Origin: Bin5 sp965207495
Lineage (GTDB): Bacteria > Chloroflexota > Anaerolineae > Caldilineales > Caldilineaceae
NCBI GenBank assembly: GCA_965207495.1
Contig: OZ242287.1
Coordinates: 310,001 to 374,000, forward strand
Length of the DNA stretch: 64,000 nt
Direction of reading: 5' to 3'
How positions within the stretch are numbered: the first letter of the stretch is position 1; the number at the start of each line of letters is the position of its first letter. The notes under the pieces are model-generated. The model saw nothing but the letters and a program-made list of their open reading frames with translations, did no database searches and was not told the DNA's origin. Shown piece by piece: positions 1 to 7,684 of the stretch. Both the position numbers and the translations under genes were made by a program.

Positions 1-1
1 C

Positions 2-304
2 GCGATTCCCTCCTTCAACAAAGACGTCGGCACTTTTGATCAGATGGCGAATGCTCTCAATTATCACATGTTTCAACATGTCATAGTCGTCAACAATGGC
101 TTGTATGGAGGCAGCAATGCTTATTGGCCTGTTCATGATAAGTTCAAGAGACAGATCTTTCATTTGCATGGGCAGCCACAGGCATCGATTGCATTTTTTG
201 AAATTGAGGACATAGGCAAAGTCCTAGACCGTCGACAACTTGGAAAAGGGGACGGCCCATCGAAGAAAGAGACTGTATGGAAAAGCCCGCCAGCCGGGTT
301 TTAG
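2..304 (+). CDS. C-terminal part of a possible nitrilase-like hydrolase (5' end outside window)
   Basis: The frame is open from the left edge to a TAG at 302-304, so only about 100 C-terminal residues are visible. The stretch VIVVNNGLYGGS, followed by FKRQIFHLHGQPQASI and a short acidic strand, resembles the C-terminal half of carbon-nitrogen hydrolase (nitrilase) folds. In particular it resembles the nitrilase domain that ends some reverse transcriptase-nitrilase proteins (DRT type 1 defence proteins). That resemblance is from memory of motifs only. The first internal ATG at 44 is unlikely to be the true start because the frame continues upstream without a break. The catalytic Glu-Lys-Cys region would lie outside the window, so function cannot be confirmed. 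Confidence 0.45.
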   Translation, partial: AIPSFNKDVGTFDQMANALNYHMFQHVIVVNNGLYGGSNAYWPVHDKFKRQIFHLHGQPQASIAFFEIEDIGKVLDRRQLGKGDGPSKKETVWKSPPAGF

Positions 305-476
305 TGATTTCAAGGTGAAGACAAGAATTATCGAATGAACTTTGAGCCGGTACAGTGGCCCTATGCGCTCCGTTCAACACCGACTGCAGCCCCCTGGATG
401 TAACATATTTCCCCCGTTTCGTGAGCCCGATATAGAAGTCCTTCATAGAACAGAGTAGTCGATAAACGGACGAGTA

Positions 477-1412
477 ATGGATACCAACAGCATCCCGAGC
501 TCTTTCGACAAGATGCAGAAAGAGCGGGTGGAAGTCCACCTAAGGTACGAAGGCCCGGACGTTGACGATGGCACAATGTCCGTGCAAGATATTATCCCTG
601 CTTTGCAGGGTTTTTCTGGCGCTTACAGCAAGTTGGCTTCGGCTGATGACCCAGATTCTACACATCTCGTTAGAATTGCTTCGGTCCGGCAAGGGTCAGC
701 AGATATCGTTCTGGGAATTTGGAACTCCCTCGGTGATAACGCCGATCAGATAATGGCTCTGAGCGTGCTGACTAGCAGCGCGTTTCTGATTTGCGACAAA
801 TTAGCCCGCGTTATTCAACTCAAGCGTCATGTCCAAGGGCGTCCGTATGAAGAAAGTATTTCAGCGAACAATAGTATTGTGATTACGAATTCGGAGAACG
901 TCACCGTCGAGGCTCCTCCGTCAATCCATGAACTATTTAAGAGCGGCAAGCTCAACAAGGATTTGGACCGGATCACTAGACCATTGGTGGAAGGGCGAAT
1001 CGACGCGGCGGAAATCGAAGCGCGGTCGAAGGACGGAAACGTCCTTCGTGAAAGGATTACTGTCGAGGAACGTCCATACTTTGAAAGCGTTGAGGTCACA
1101 TCTACACGAGAGATGAAGCTAGTTGGGCGACTTAACTCGCTGACCAAGACTACAAACAGTGGATTTATGTACTTGAAAGACGGGAAACGGGTATCTTATC
1201 GTTATTTGGGTGAAGATCACCAGCAGTTGCATTTCATTTTCGGCGCGCATAGCGGTCCGGTGCAGGTTCGATGTAAGGCAAGAATGGACGAAAATCTGGA
1301 CGTGATGTCTTTGGATATTTTCGAGATTGAGCGTATGCAAGGAGGCTTGTTCGAAGCCCTAGATGAGGATACCAAAGAGGAAGGCGGCGAAGACCGAGTT
1401 GAAGTTATGTAA
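477..1412 (+). CDS. Hypothetical protein, 311 aa
   Basis: A clean frame of 311 codons with a GGACGAG-like ribosome site before the ATG and no competing gene on either strand. I do not recognise the family with confidence. The N-terminal third (residues about 15-75) has an alternating strand pattern with an RIASVRQGSADIVL segment, of the kind seen in DUF7946-like proteins. Residues about 85-110 form a hydrophobic helix. The C-terminal 80 residues (LVGRLNSL through DIFEIE) look like a small beta-barrel. The tail is acidic. There is no signal peptide and no obvious catalytic motif. It lies 172 bp downstream of the nitrilase-like gene end on the same strand, so co-transcription is possible but not shown. 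Confidence 0.7.
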   Translation: MDTNSIPSSFDKMQKERVEVHLRYEGPDVDDGTMSVQDIIPALQGFSGAYSKLASADDPDSTHLVRIASVRQGSADIVLGIWNSLGDNADQIMALSVLTSSAFLICDKLARVIQLKRHVQGRPYEESISANNSIVITNSENVTVEAPPSIHELFKSGKLNKDLDRITRPLVEGRIDAAEIEARSKDGNVLRERITVEERPYFESVEVTSTREMKLVGRLNSLTKTTNSGFMYLKDGKRVSYRYLGEDHQQLHFIFGAHSGPVQVRCKARMDENLDVMSLDIFEIERMQGGLFEALDEDTKEEGGEDRVEVM

Positions 1413-1514
1413 CTAAAGATCACATGGGTTCCTGCCTGGTCGCTACAATCAGGCTGGGGTTACCGCCTAGCTGCTAGAGGTACGACAACAAATCCAGAAA
1501 CGAGAAATTATAGA

Positions 1515-1690
1515 CCCCCTCCACGTCGCGACCGCGGTTTCGACCTGCGCGGCGTCCCAGTTGCCGTTGGCGATCACCAGGCGGTACTGCTGCGTAATCG
1601 TCTCCCCAGCCCCGAACTTATACACCTCATCGAACATGAAGGCGAAGCTGGCGCACGCGTACAGCGTCTGGCGCACGAACCATTTTCGGG
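1515..1690 (-). pseudogene. Remnant of a second PmoA-like (DUF6807) gene, 3' end only
   Basis: Reading the minus strand from about 1690, the translation KWFVRQTLYACASFAFMF and on to ATWRG at 1515 matches the last 57 or so residues of the intact PmoA-like gene at 2087-3028, with about 10 differences in 53 compared residues. The remaining five sixths of the gene are missing: similarity stops near 1690, and the next gene on that side is an MNT nucleotidyltransferase. After the WRG codons the frame runs on into unrelated sequence. This is therefore a diverged, truncated paralogue and not a functional gene. It is in direct orientation to the intact copy. Confidence 0.75.
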
Positions 1691-1732
1691 ATATGGTTGA
1701 TTGTTTGGCATCTCGTCGATGAAGTCTGGTCT

Positions 1733-2065
1733 CTACTTCCTGGCAACACTCCCACCTGCCCCGACTGGCATCTTCTGCAGGACCGCATAATCTCTCGCAA
1801 TCACTTCCCTGAAACTCTGGGAAATTTCCTGCCAGTCGAGCACGTCTACCTGAATCGGCAGGTCGGAGCCCTCGAAGGCTTCCTTCAGCCGTGCCAGCGT
1901 GTGCCAGTCCACTGCTGCATCGCCGACGACTGCGAGGTCGAGGTCGGAATATTTCTTTGCAGACTGTGTCACGCGGGAGCCGAAGGCGCGCACTTCGCAG
2001 GCGGGCACGTGTTCCGCCAGAATTTGCCTGACCGTTTTGAGTTGGTTTGGGCTGAGGTCAATCAT
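1733..2065 (-). CDS. MNT-type nucleotidyltransferase (MntA-like antitoxin or orphan)
   Basis: A 110-residue protein with the minimal nucleotidyltransferase signature: GSR at about residues 29-31, then SDLDLAV at about 40-46, which supplies the two metal-binding aspartates, and a third acidic strand (QVDVLDW) at about 72-78. This is the MNT/MntA family, which usually neutralises a HEPN RNase partner by AMPylation. No HEPN gene is adjacent: upstream is the PmoA-like gene (21 bp away), downstream the remnant of its paralogue. It may be an orphan antitoxin or may act in trans. The proline-rich, weakly conserved C-terminus (about the last 12 residues) looks like run-on. The fold assignment is secure; the role is inferred. 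Confidence 0.85.
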   Translation of the reverse strand: MIDLSPNQLKTVRQILAEHVPACEVRAFGSRVTQSAKKYSDLDLAVVGDAAVDWHTLARLKEAFEGSDLPIQVDVLDWQEISQSFREVIARDYAVLQKMPVGAGGSVARK

Positions 2066-2086
2066 TGCGGGTTTCCAGTTCCCGCC

Positions 2087-3028
2087 TCAGCCCCGCCACG
2101 CCGCGGCCGCGGCCTCCACCTGCTCCGCATTCCAGTCACCATTCGCGACCACCAGCCGGTACTGCTGCGTAATCGTCTCCCCCGCCTCGAACTCGTATAC
2201 CTCGTCGAACATGAAGGCGAAGCTGGCGCAGGCGTAGGGCGTCTGGCGCACGAACCATTTGTTGGGGTAGCGCAGGTTGGCGGGATGGTCGAGGAAGGCG
2301 AGTGTTGACGCGTGGCCGTTGCCGTCGTGGTGGCCGGTGTAGGCCAGCCAGGGCGCGGCTTCGCCCATCGCATCGGCGCCTTCGTGCCCCGCGGCGGTGA
2401 TGACCTCGCCGTTGTCGAAGGAGCGCGGGCCGCGCCAGAAGAGGCCGCCGTAACCGGCCAGCGGTCGGCCTTCCGTCGTCGGCGAGCAGATGTGCAGCGT
2501 CTCGCCGCGCACGTTGTGCAGGCTGGTCGTGAAGTCCAGCGCCCAGTAGCCGGCGTCGGGGTCGACGGTCTCCACGGCAATGCGCCGCGTCTCGTCGATC
2601 CAGTGCTCGCCGGCCTGCGTGATCCAGGAGAGCTTCTCCGTGGCGGCGAAGCGGGTGTCGTCCACCTCGATCGAATCCCAGCCGTCGTGGCGTTGGCTGC
2701 CGTTGTTGGGCAGGTCGACGTAGCCCTCGCCGTGGCGGTAGCTGCCCCCGCCCCAGAAGTTCTGGCCGTCCAGGTGAGCGATCGTCATCTGGATGCCTTT
2801 GTGCCACACATGATCATGCGGGCGGTAGTTGGTGATCAGGTCGCCGGCCAGCGTGTTGACGGGGTGGAAGAAGGGCTTGGGCGACTCGGACTGGGGCATG
2901 TCCGGATCATAGATATAGCGGAAGAGGGTCACGGCATTCCACTTCAGCTCAAGCGAGGCGAAGCCGGGCGTGCGGTGACTGTGCGGCGCGGTCTTTTCGT
3001 TGCGTGTATGGGTAAGGGAAAGAGACAT
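2087..3028 (-). CDS. PmoA-like protein (DUF6807 family)
   Basis: A 313-residue protein with the features of the family annotated as methane oxygenase PmoA (PF14100/DUF6807). These include a conserved HPVNTLAGDLITNYRPHDH region (about residues 55-73) with an HVWHKG motif, a WITQAG segment near 135, and a TEGRPLAGYGGLFWRGPR stretch near 195. Despite the name, such proteins are cytosolic beta-sandwich proteins related to sugar mutarotase-like folds, commonly encoded in sugar catabolic loci, with unknown substrate. There is no signal peptide, and length is typical. The gene is followed at 21 bp by the MNT gene on the same strand. A truncated second copy lies at 1515-1690. The exact reaction is unknown. 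Confidence 0.85.
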   Translation of the reverse strand: MSLSLTHTRNEKTAPHSHRTPGFASLELKWNAVTLFRYIYDPDMPQSESPKPFFHPVNTLAGDLITNYRPHDHVWHKGIQMTIAHLDGQNFWGGGSYRHGEGYVDLPNNGSQRHDGWDSIEVDDTRFAATEKLSWITQAGEHWIDETRRIAVETVDPDAGYWALDFTTSLHNVRGETLHICSPTTEGRPLAGYGGLFWRGPRSFDNGEVITAAGHEGADAMGEAAPWLAYTGHHDGNGHASTLAFLDHPANLRYPNKWFVRQTPYACASFAFMFDEVYEFEAGETITQQYRLVVANGDWNAEQVEAAAAAWRG

Positions 3029-3166
3029 AGGACCTCAGTGGATAGTGGTCGGTGGCTGGCGGACAGTTGGAGGCGGCCGAAATTTGGATAGCGAACCCCC
3101 GGCAAGGCGTCACCGAAAAATTAAAGTCAGTGAGTAGATATGGGCATGAGCCCGCTTTTGAGAGCC

Positions 3167-4069
3167 TTACATGCGAAAGTGCGGTCTTCTGTCGCTTTCT
3201 TCGAATGCCTGGCAAAAGGCATCGTCTTTCCAGACGCCAAGTTTTCCGTCCGTGGCCATAACAATCCAGTCTCCAGGACGGGCTACCGTCTCTCCCTCTG
3301 CCAACCTCACTTTGAAACCACCCTGCAAATCAGAGACGGGTATGAAGGTTGAACGTTTTGGATTTTCCGGGTTTACCAGAAACTTCCTGAATGAGAGTTT
3401 GCTTGTTCTGTTCCACCACTCCAAATCAAGAACACGTGCCTTCGTATCCACCTTTACTGCCTCAATTGGAGATGGTTTTTGAGAGAAAACACGACATACT
3501 CTTTGCCAATAGTTTGTCTTGGGAATGAATTCCCTGACCTCAATGCTTTCTTTTAAGCCGGAGTCATAATTTAGCTCTTCTGGCTCCAGACTATTGTGTA
3601 GACTTTGTCTACTGATTTCATCCTTTAGCCACCTTGACTCTTCCTCAGACGGCGGGAACTCCATTGCCGAATTTTCAAGGATGGTAGTGTAGATGTGCCG
3701 AAACATACGCCCCTTTGACAGTCCTGGGATAAGTTCCTCCTCGATACGAGTGAACTCTTGTACAATTTTTTTGCCATCAAATTCAATTGTAACGATAGCC
3801 CTTGCATCTTTGCGGTGTAGCGTCCATGTTGTTTCTGTCTGAATGTTGAATATATTGGACGGGTTCTCTTCAGATGGAAAATGAAAACTAAAACCCTCTA
3901 CTAGCGTGTGTCCAATTGTGTTACTGAATCCTTCGATTGCGTTAATTTGATGGCGGGAAAGCCCTAAAGTTCTATAAGGCAATACCTCACAAATAAGCCT
4001 TGCCCTTTCAAAAAATGAAGGGTGTTCGGCTACTATCTCTCCTGTTTTCGTGTCTACTATTCTACCCAT
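3167..4069 (-). CDS. Hypothetical protein with a phage-type C-terminal PGDWIV segment
   Basis: The start is placed at ATG 4067-4069 because AGAGG lies six bases upstream; a longer frame to 4132 has no ribosome site. About 300 residues, soluble, no signal peptide. The N-terminal two thirds are not recognised. The last 35 residues (ARPGDWIVMATDGKLGVWKD, then a Phe/acidic tail) match the short module often found at the end of phage and prophage proteins, where PGDWI is followed by G.....C/W..D.F...Y/FE. The gene has lower GC than its neighbours (many AAA, TTT and ATA codons) and stands alone between the PmoA-like gene and gatB. Both points fit acquisition by transfer. Function unknown. Confidence 0.7.
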   Translation of the reverse strand: MGRIVDTKTGEIVAEHPSFFERARLICEVLPYRTLGLSRHQINAIEGFSNTIGHTLVEGFSFHFPSEENPSNIFNIQTETTWTLHRKDARAIVTIEFDGKKIVQEFTRIEEELIPGLSKGRMFRHIYTTILENSAMEFPPSEEESRWLKDEISRQSLHNSLEPEELNYDSGLKESIEVREFIPKTNYWQRVCRVFSQKPSPIEAVKVDTKARVLDLEWWNRTSKLSFRKFLVNPENPKRSTFIPVSDLQGGFKVRLAEGETVARPGDWIVMATDGKLGVWKDDAFCQAFEESDRRPHFRM

Positions 4070-4202
4070 GTCTGTCCTCTCATTTCTTCGGCCACTTTGC
4101 ATCACCCATAATTGTAGAGCTTCTCTTGGCACAGTGTAGCGAACTTGCGGTAGCTCGAAGCAAAGGCTCGTGACTACCTAACGCCAACCCAAAAAATCGA
4201 AA

Positions 4203-5678
4203 CTAAAAACTATCAAGCATCTCCTGCAGGCGTTGGCGCGCCGCTTGCGGGTCGGCCTTGCCCTTGGTGGCGCGCATCATCTGGCCCATGAAGAAGCCGA
4301 ACAGCTTTTTTTCGCCGCCGCGGTAGCGGGCCAGCTCTTCCGGGTTGCTGTCGAAGGCTTCCTGCACGGCGGCGTCGATGACGTCCGTATTGCTGACCAT
4401 CGCCAGCCCTTCGCGTTCGACGACGGCCTGCGGATCGTCTCCGCTACTGTACATCGACTCCAGCACCTTCTTGCCGGTGTTGGCGTTGATTTCGCGGGCA
4501 TCCACCATCTGCACCAGCGCGGCCAGCTGCTGCGGCTGCACGCGCGTGTCGGCGATCTGCCTCAGATCCTGGCCCTCGCCGTCGGCGTAGAGCAGGCGGA
4601 ACAGCTCGTCGGTGATCCAGTTGGCCATGCGCTGGGGTTTGCCGTCCTCCTGGCCGTAGGCGGTTACGGCGGCCTCGAAGTAGTCGGCCACCGCCTTCTC
4701 GGCGGTGATGGCGCCGGCATCGGCCGGGCGCAAGGACCACGTCTGCCGGTAGCGCTGCTCCTTGGCGTCCGGCAGCTCGGGCAGCGTGTGTGCGGTCTCC
4801 TCCACCCACTGGCGGTCGACCACCAGCGGCGGCAGGTCCGGTTCGGGGAAGTAGCGGTAGTCCTCGCTGCTCTCCTTCGAGCGCTGCAGGACGGTGCGCT
4901 GGCGGTCTTCGTCCCAGCCCATGTTGACCTGCTCGATCACGCCGCCGCTGTTCAGCACATCGGCCTGGCGCTCGGCCTCGTAGGCGATGGCGCTGCGCAC
5001 GGCGCGCAGGCTGTTGAGATTCTTCACCTCGACCTTGGTGCCGAACTCGCCGCGGGCGGCCTGCTCCGTCGTGCGTACGCTGATATTGGGTTCGCAGCGC
5101 AGCGCGCCCTCCTCCATGTTGCCGCTGTTGACCCCCAGGTAACGCAGGATCGAGCGCAGCTTTGTCAGGAAGGCGTAGGCCTCGTCGGCGCTGCCGATGT
5201 CGGCCTCGGTGACGATCTCCATCAGCGGCATTCCGGCCCGGTTCAGGTCGACCAATGTATGCAGCCCCGCGTGCGTGTTCTTGCCCGTGTCCTCTTCCAG
5301 GTGGGCGCGGTGGATGCGGATGCGTTTGACGCTGCCGTCGGGCAGCTCGATCTCGACCCAGCCGTTGCGGCACAGGGGCAGCTCGTATTGGGAGATCTGA
5401 TAGCCCTTGGGCAGGTCCGGGTAGTGGTAGTTCTTGCGTGCGAAGACCGCTGTTTCCGCGATCTCGCAGTTGAGCGCCAGCCCGGTGCGGATCGTGGCTT
5501 CGACCGCGGCGCGGTTGCTCACCGGCAGCGCGCCGGGCAGGCCCAGGCAGACCGGGCAGGTGTGCGTATTGGGCGGTGCGCCCTGGTAGTCTGCGCTGCA
5601 GCGGCAGAACATCTTCGTCTTCGTCAACAGCTGCGCGTGGACTTCCATGCCCACGACGACGTTGTATTCCTGTGTCAA
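4203..5678 (-). CDS. gatB: Aspartyl/glutamyl-tRNA(Asn/Gln) amidotransferase subunit B
   Basis: A 491-residue GatB. The N-terminus YNVVVGMEVHAQL, the zinc-site cysteines (CRC near residue 24 and CPVCLGLPG near 41), the KNYHYPDLPKGYQISQYE segment near 90-107, and VEVKNLNSLRAV near 217 are all hallmarks. The C-terminal YqeY-like helical region (about residues 340-491) ends normally. GatB is the kinase subunit of the GatCAB complex, which activates Glu-tRNA(Gln) or Asp-tRNA(Asn) before amidation with ammonia from GatA. gatA and gatC are not adjacent, so the complex is encoded from scattered loci. Transcription appears monocistronic. Identification is secure. Confidence 0.98.
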   Translation of the reverse strand: MTQEYNVVVGMEVHAQLLTKTKMFCRCSADYQGAPPNTHTCPVCLGLPGALPVSNRAAVEATIRTGLALNCEIAETAVFARKNYHYPDLPKGYQISQYELPLCRNGWVEIELPDGSVKRIRIHRAHLEEDTGKNTHAGLHTLVDLNRAGMPLMEIVTEADIGSADEAYAFLTKLRSILRYLGVNSGNMEEGALRCEPNISVRTTEQAARGEFGTKVEVKNLNSLRAVRSAIAYEAERQADVLNSGGVIEQVNMGWDEDRQRTVLQRSKESSEDYRYFPEPDLPPLVVDRQWVEETAHTLPELPDAKEQRYRQTWSLRPADAGAITAEKAVADYFEAAVTAYGQEDGKPQRMANWITDELFRLLYADGEGQDLRQIADTRVQPQQLAALVQMVDAREINANTGKKVLESMYSSGDDPQAVVEREGLAMVSNTDVIDAAVQEAFDSNPEELARYRGGEKKLFGFFMGQMMRATKGKADPQAARQRLQEMLDSF

Positions 5679-5863
5679 TTGCGGCGTCCTCTCGGTGAAT
5701 CCGTGTGCTTCATTTTTCTCATCTTCACGTTTCGGCGGGGCGTTGCCAATCGTGTTCGTTCGGCCAGTCTTTCTGTTCTCCAGTCACTCTTCCTCTGGCA
5801 TCTCTGCTGGCTCCTGTCCGTCGAGATGGTCTTCACCTGGAAATGGCCTGACCAGCATCGACA

Positions 5864-6889
5864 TTACAAATCTTCAAGGGAGGCAAGCAGGACCAGGACC
5901 AGCACCGCCGTGTCTCCCAGCATCACCGGGTTGATGAATTCAATCGTATCGCCTCGGGTGTTGATGCGTGACTTGTCGTTGCCGTTGAAGCCAATAACCG
6001 GAATCCCGGCGGAGTGCCTGAAAGGAAAATGATCGCTACCGCTGTAACCCTCGGTGATGCTCGTATAGGACACTCCCTCTCTGCTGGCGACTACTGATAC
6101 ATGACTAGTCAACCATCTGTCGCCCGGTCCCCGCAAAAATGTGCCGGATCCCACTGAATCCAGGTTGATCATGATCTTGATGTCGTCTGACTCTTCTTCG
6201 GTCAACTGGCGCACGTAATGCCTACTGCCGTTCATACCGGTTTCCTCCGAGCCAAAGGCGATAATCCGCAGTGTGAACGGAAGAACCGATACCATCTGGC
6301 TCGACCAGGGCGGTTGCGCCAACCTCTCCGCCACCGCCAGCAGCACGCCTACCCCGGAAGCGTTATCGTTGGCGCCAACTGAGTGCCTTACCGTGTCGTA
6401 GTGTGCTCCCAGGATAACCACGCCTTCGCCCTGACCGGGAAGTTCAAGGATTATATTGCTGGAATTCCTCTGGAGAGACCCTATCCACACTTGAAAATCC
6501 TGCATCTCCGGGCTGTATCCGAACTCGGTAAAGCGGTCCATCAGGAGCTCTGCGGCCTTCGATTCCTCTGCCGTAGCGCTCTGCCGCCATCCCACTTCTC
6601 TCGTCAACTCGCACAGGTGGCCGAACGCGGCAATGGCAAGAGCCTTACGATCGGCGACGCTGAATCTCGCGGTCGCGGGCGGCGACCCGACATCGGACAG
6701 TGTCTCCTGCGCTGCTTCTTCGAGTTCCGTGCAGGACGGTCCCGTTGCGACGTATGGTCTTGTACTTGTAGGGCCGTGGGCGAGATAGTGAGCAATCTGA
6801 TCATCGATGGGCCTACAGGCTACCAGCAGAATCGCTGCGAGAAGGAAAAGGCCTACCAGTGAAAATCTCTTGAACTTCCAACCAGTCAT
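5864..6889 (-). CDS. M28-family zinc aminopeptidase-like lipoprotein with a substituted metal ligand
   Basis: The N-terminus has positive residues, a hydrophobic helix and a lipobox (ILLVAC, Cys about residue 25), so it should be a membrane-anchored exported lipoprotein. The M28 peptidase domain (residues about 110-335) shows GAHYDTV (zinc His), GANDNASG (bridging Asp), FGSEETG (catalytic and zinc Glu), NLDSVG (zinc Asp) and SGSDHFPF. In the family the last zinc ligand is a His in an HT..DT motif near the C-terminus. Here the aligned sequence is INTRGDTIEFI, with an AAC (Asn) codon in place of His. Either one metal site is weakened or a neighbouring residue substitutes. The gene is alone, downstream of a 795-bp non-coding stretch. 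Confidence 0.9.
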   Translation of the reverse strand: MTGWKFKRFSLVGLFLLAAILLVACRPIDDQIAHYLAHGPTSTRPYVATGPSCTELEEAAQETLSDVGSPPATARFSVADRKALAIAAFGHLCELTREVGWRQSATAEESKAAELLMDRFTEFGYSPEMQDFQVWIGSLQRNSSNIILELPGQGEGVVILGAHYDTVRHSVGANDNASGVGVLLAVAERLAQPPWSSQMVSVLPFTLRIIAFGSEETGMNGSRHYVRQLTEEESDDIKIMINLDSVGSGTFLRGPGDRWLTSHVSVVASREGVSYTSITEGYSGSDHFPFRHSAGIPVIGFNGNDKSRINTRGDTIEFINPVMLGDTAVLVLVLLASLEDL

Positions 6890-7185
6890 CGCACCCTGCC
6901 TTATTGGCGTTTTCCAGCGCTGGAGAGCCTTGCCGTAATGCCTTACTATATGTGAGATAGCCTGAATTCCGAATGAACGAACACCTTTTCCATCTGGGAA
7001 GACGGGCCTCTTGCCAAGAGATCAGCAGAGATAGGTGCTCGACGACGGGTGCTATTGGGGGCAAGCACAGATATTTTTCCAGGCGACCTGCTCTCTTTTG
7101 CCCGAAATCATAGCATAGGGCCAATACCGGAACAAAGATAGACGGCAGACCAGGCGGTATCCATGGGCGGGCGACAGCGAACTGC

Positions 7186-7219
7186 GGGGGTTAGGGGCTG
7201 GGGGCCAGGGGTTAGGGGG
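7186..7219 (+). repeat. G-quadruplex-type G-run tract
   Basis: Five runs of four or five G residues are separated by TTA, CT, CCA and TTA within 34 bases. This meets the usual pattern for an intramolecular G-quadruplex on the plus strand. It lies in the intergenic region upstream of the lytic transglycosylase gene. Whether it folds in vivo is unknown. Confidence 0.6.
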
Positions 7220-7294
7220 TTGAGACAGCAGGCGGGGGAGGAGACACTGTTGGCTAGACATTATGCTGGGGAAGAATACACACGGTGGCTAGCA

Positions 7295-7371
7295 AGGGCG
7301 GGGCGTTGCGGGGGCGCAGCCCCCGCACAAGAGAGGGCCGAAGGCCCGAACGCCCAAATGCAAGGAGAGAG
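7295..7371 (+). repeat. Dispersed 77-bp structured repeat, copy A
   Basis: Near-identical (about 75 of 77 positions) to copy B at 13273-13349 in the same orientation. The sequence folds as a three-way junction. An outer stem GGGCGTT pairs with AACGCCC. Inside are hairpin 1, GCGGGGGC with a GCA loop and GCCCCCGC, and hairpin 2, GGGCC with a GAA loop and GGCCC. A GA-rich tail follows. It is intergenic, about 310 bp upstream of the transglycosylase start. It could be a REP-like element or a structured RNA; the sequence cannot decide. Confidence 0.8.
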
Positions 7372-7684
7372 CGAAGAGGAGAGAGGAGAGAGTGACACCG
7401 ATTGGGCTGACGGAGAATGGAACGGGAGCTGGGGGTGGCTTGGTTGCGATGAGAGGTATTCGAGAGTTCATCCCCGTTTTGGGATGCACCCACTTCCTGC
7501 CTCATATTGACACAGGCCAACCCCCCTGCTACCATTATCGAATGACCGGCGGGCCCATTGACGTAAGCGTGCAAGCAGACACAGGACGCCTCTCGCGGAC
7601 TGATCATACCCTGCGATGATCTTCCGCTGGCCCCCTCATCGCGCCGTTTCCTCCTCTCGAGCAGGGGCGCAATTCAACGCAATC

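Larger units (their letters stand above)
6890..7684. other. Non-coding stretch between the M28 gene and the lytic transglycosylase gene
   Basis: About 800 bases without a supportable gene. It contains the likely 5' region of the minus-strand peptidase, a G-rich tract at 7186-7219, the 77-bp structured repeat at 7295-7371 with a following GA-rich tail (about 7364-7400), and the leader of the plus-strand transglycosylase. Open frames crossing the repeat are short, unconserved in composition and lack ribosome sites. Confidence 0.6.

Noticed and set aside
4233..6032. Long plus-strand open frame opposite gatB
   Set aside because: It mirrors the codon structure of gatB on the other strand, gives a composition rich in Ala, Gly, His and Val with no motif, and has no ribosome site. 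It is a shadow of a GC-rich gene.
7163..7510. Plus-strand open frame over the first 77-bp repeat
   Set aside because: It runs through a G-rich tract and a dispersed repeat, has no ribosome site, and the same peptide fragments would arise wherever the repeat occurs.
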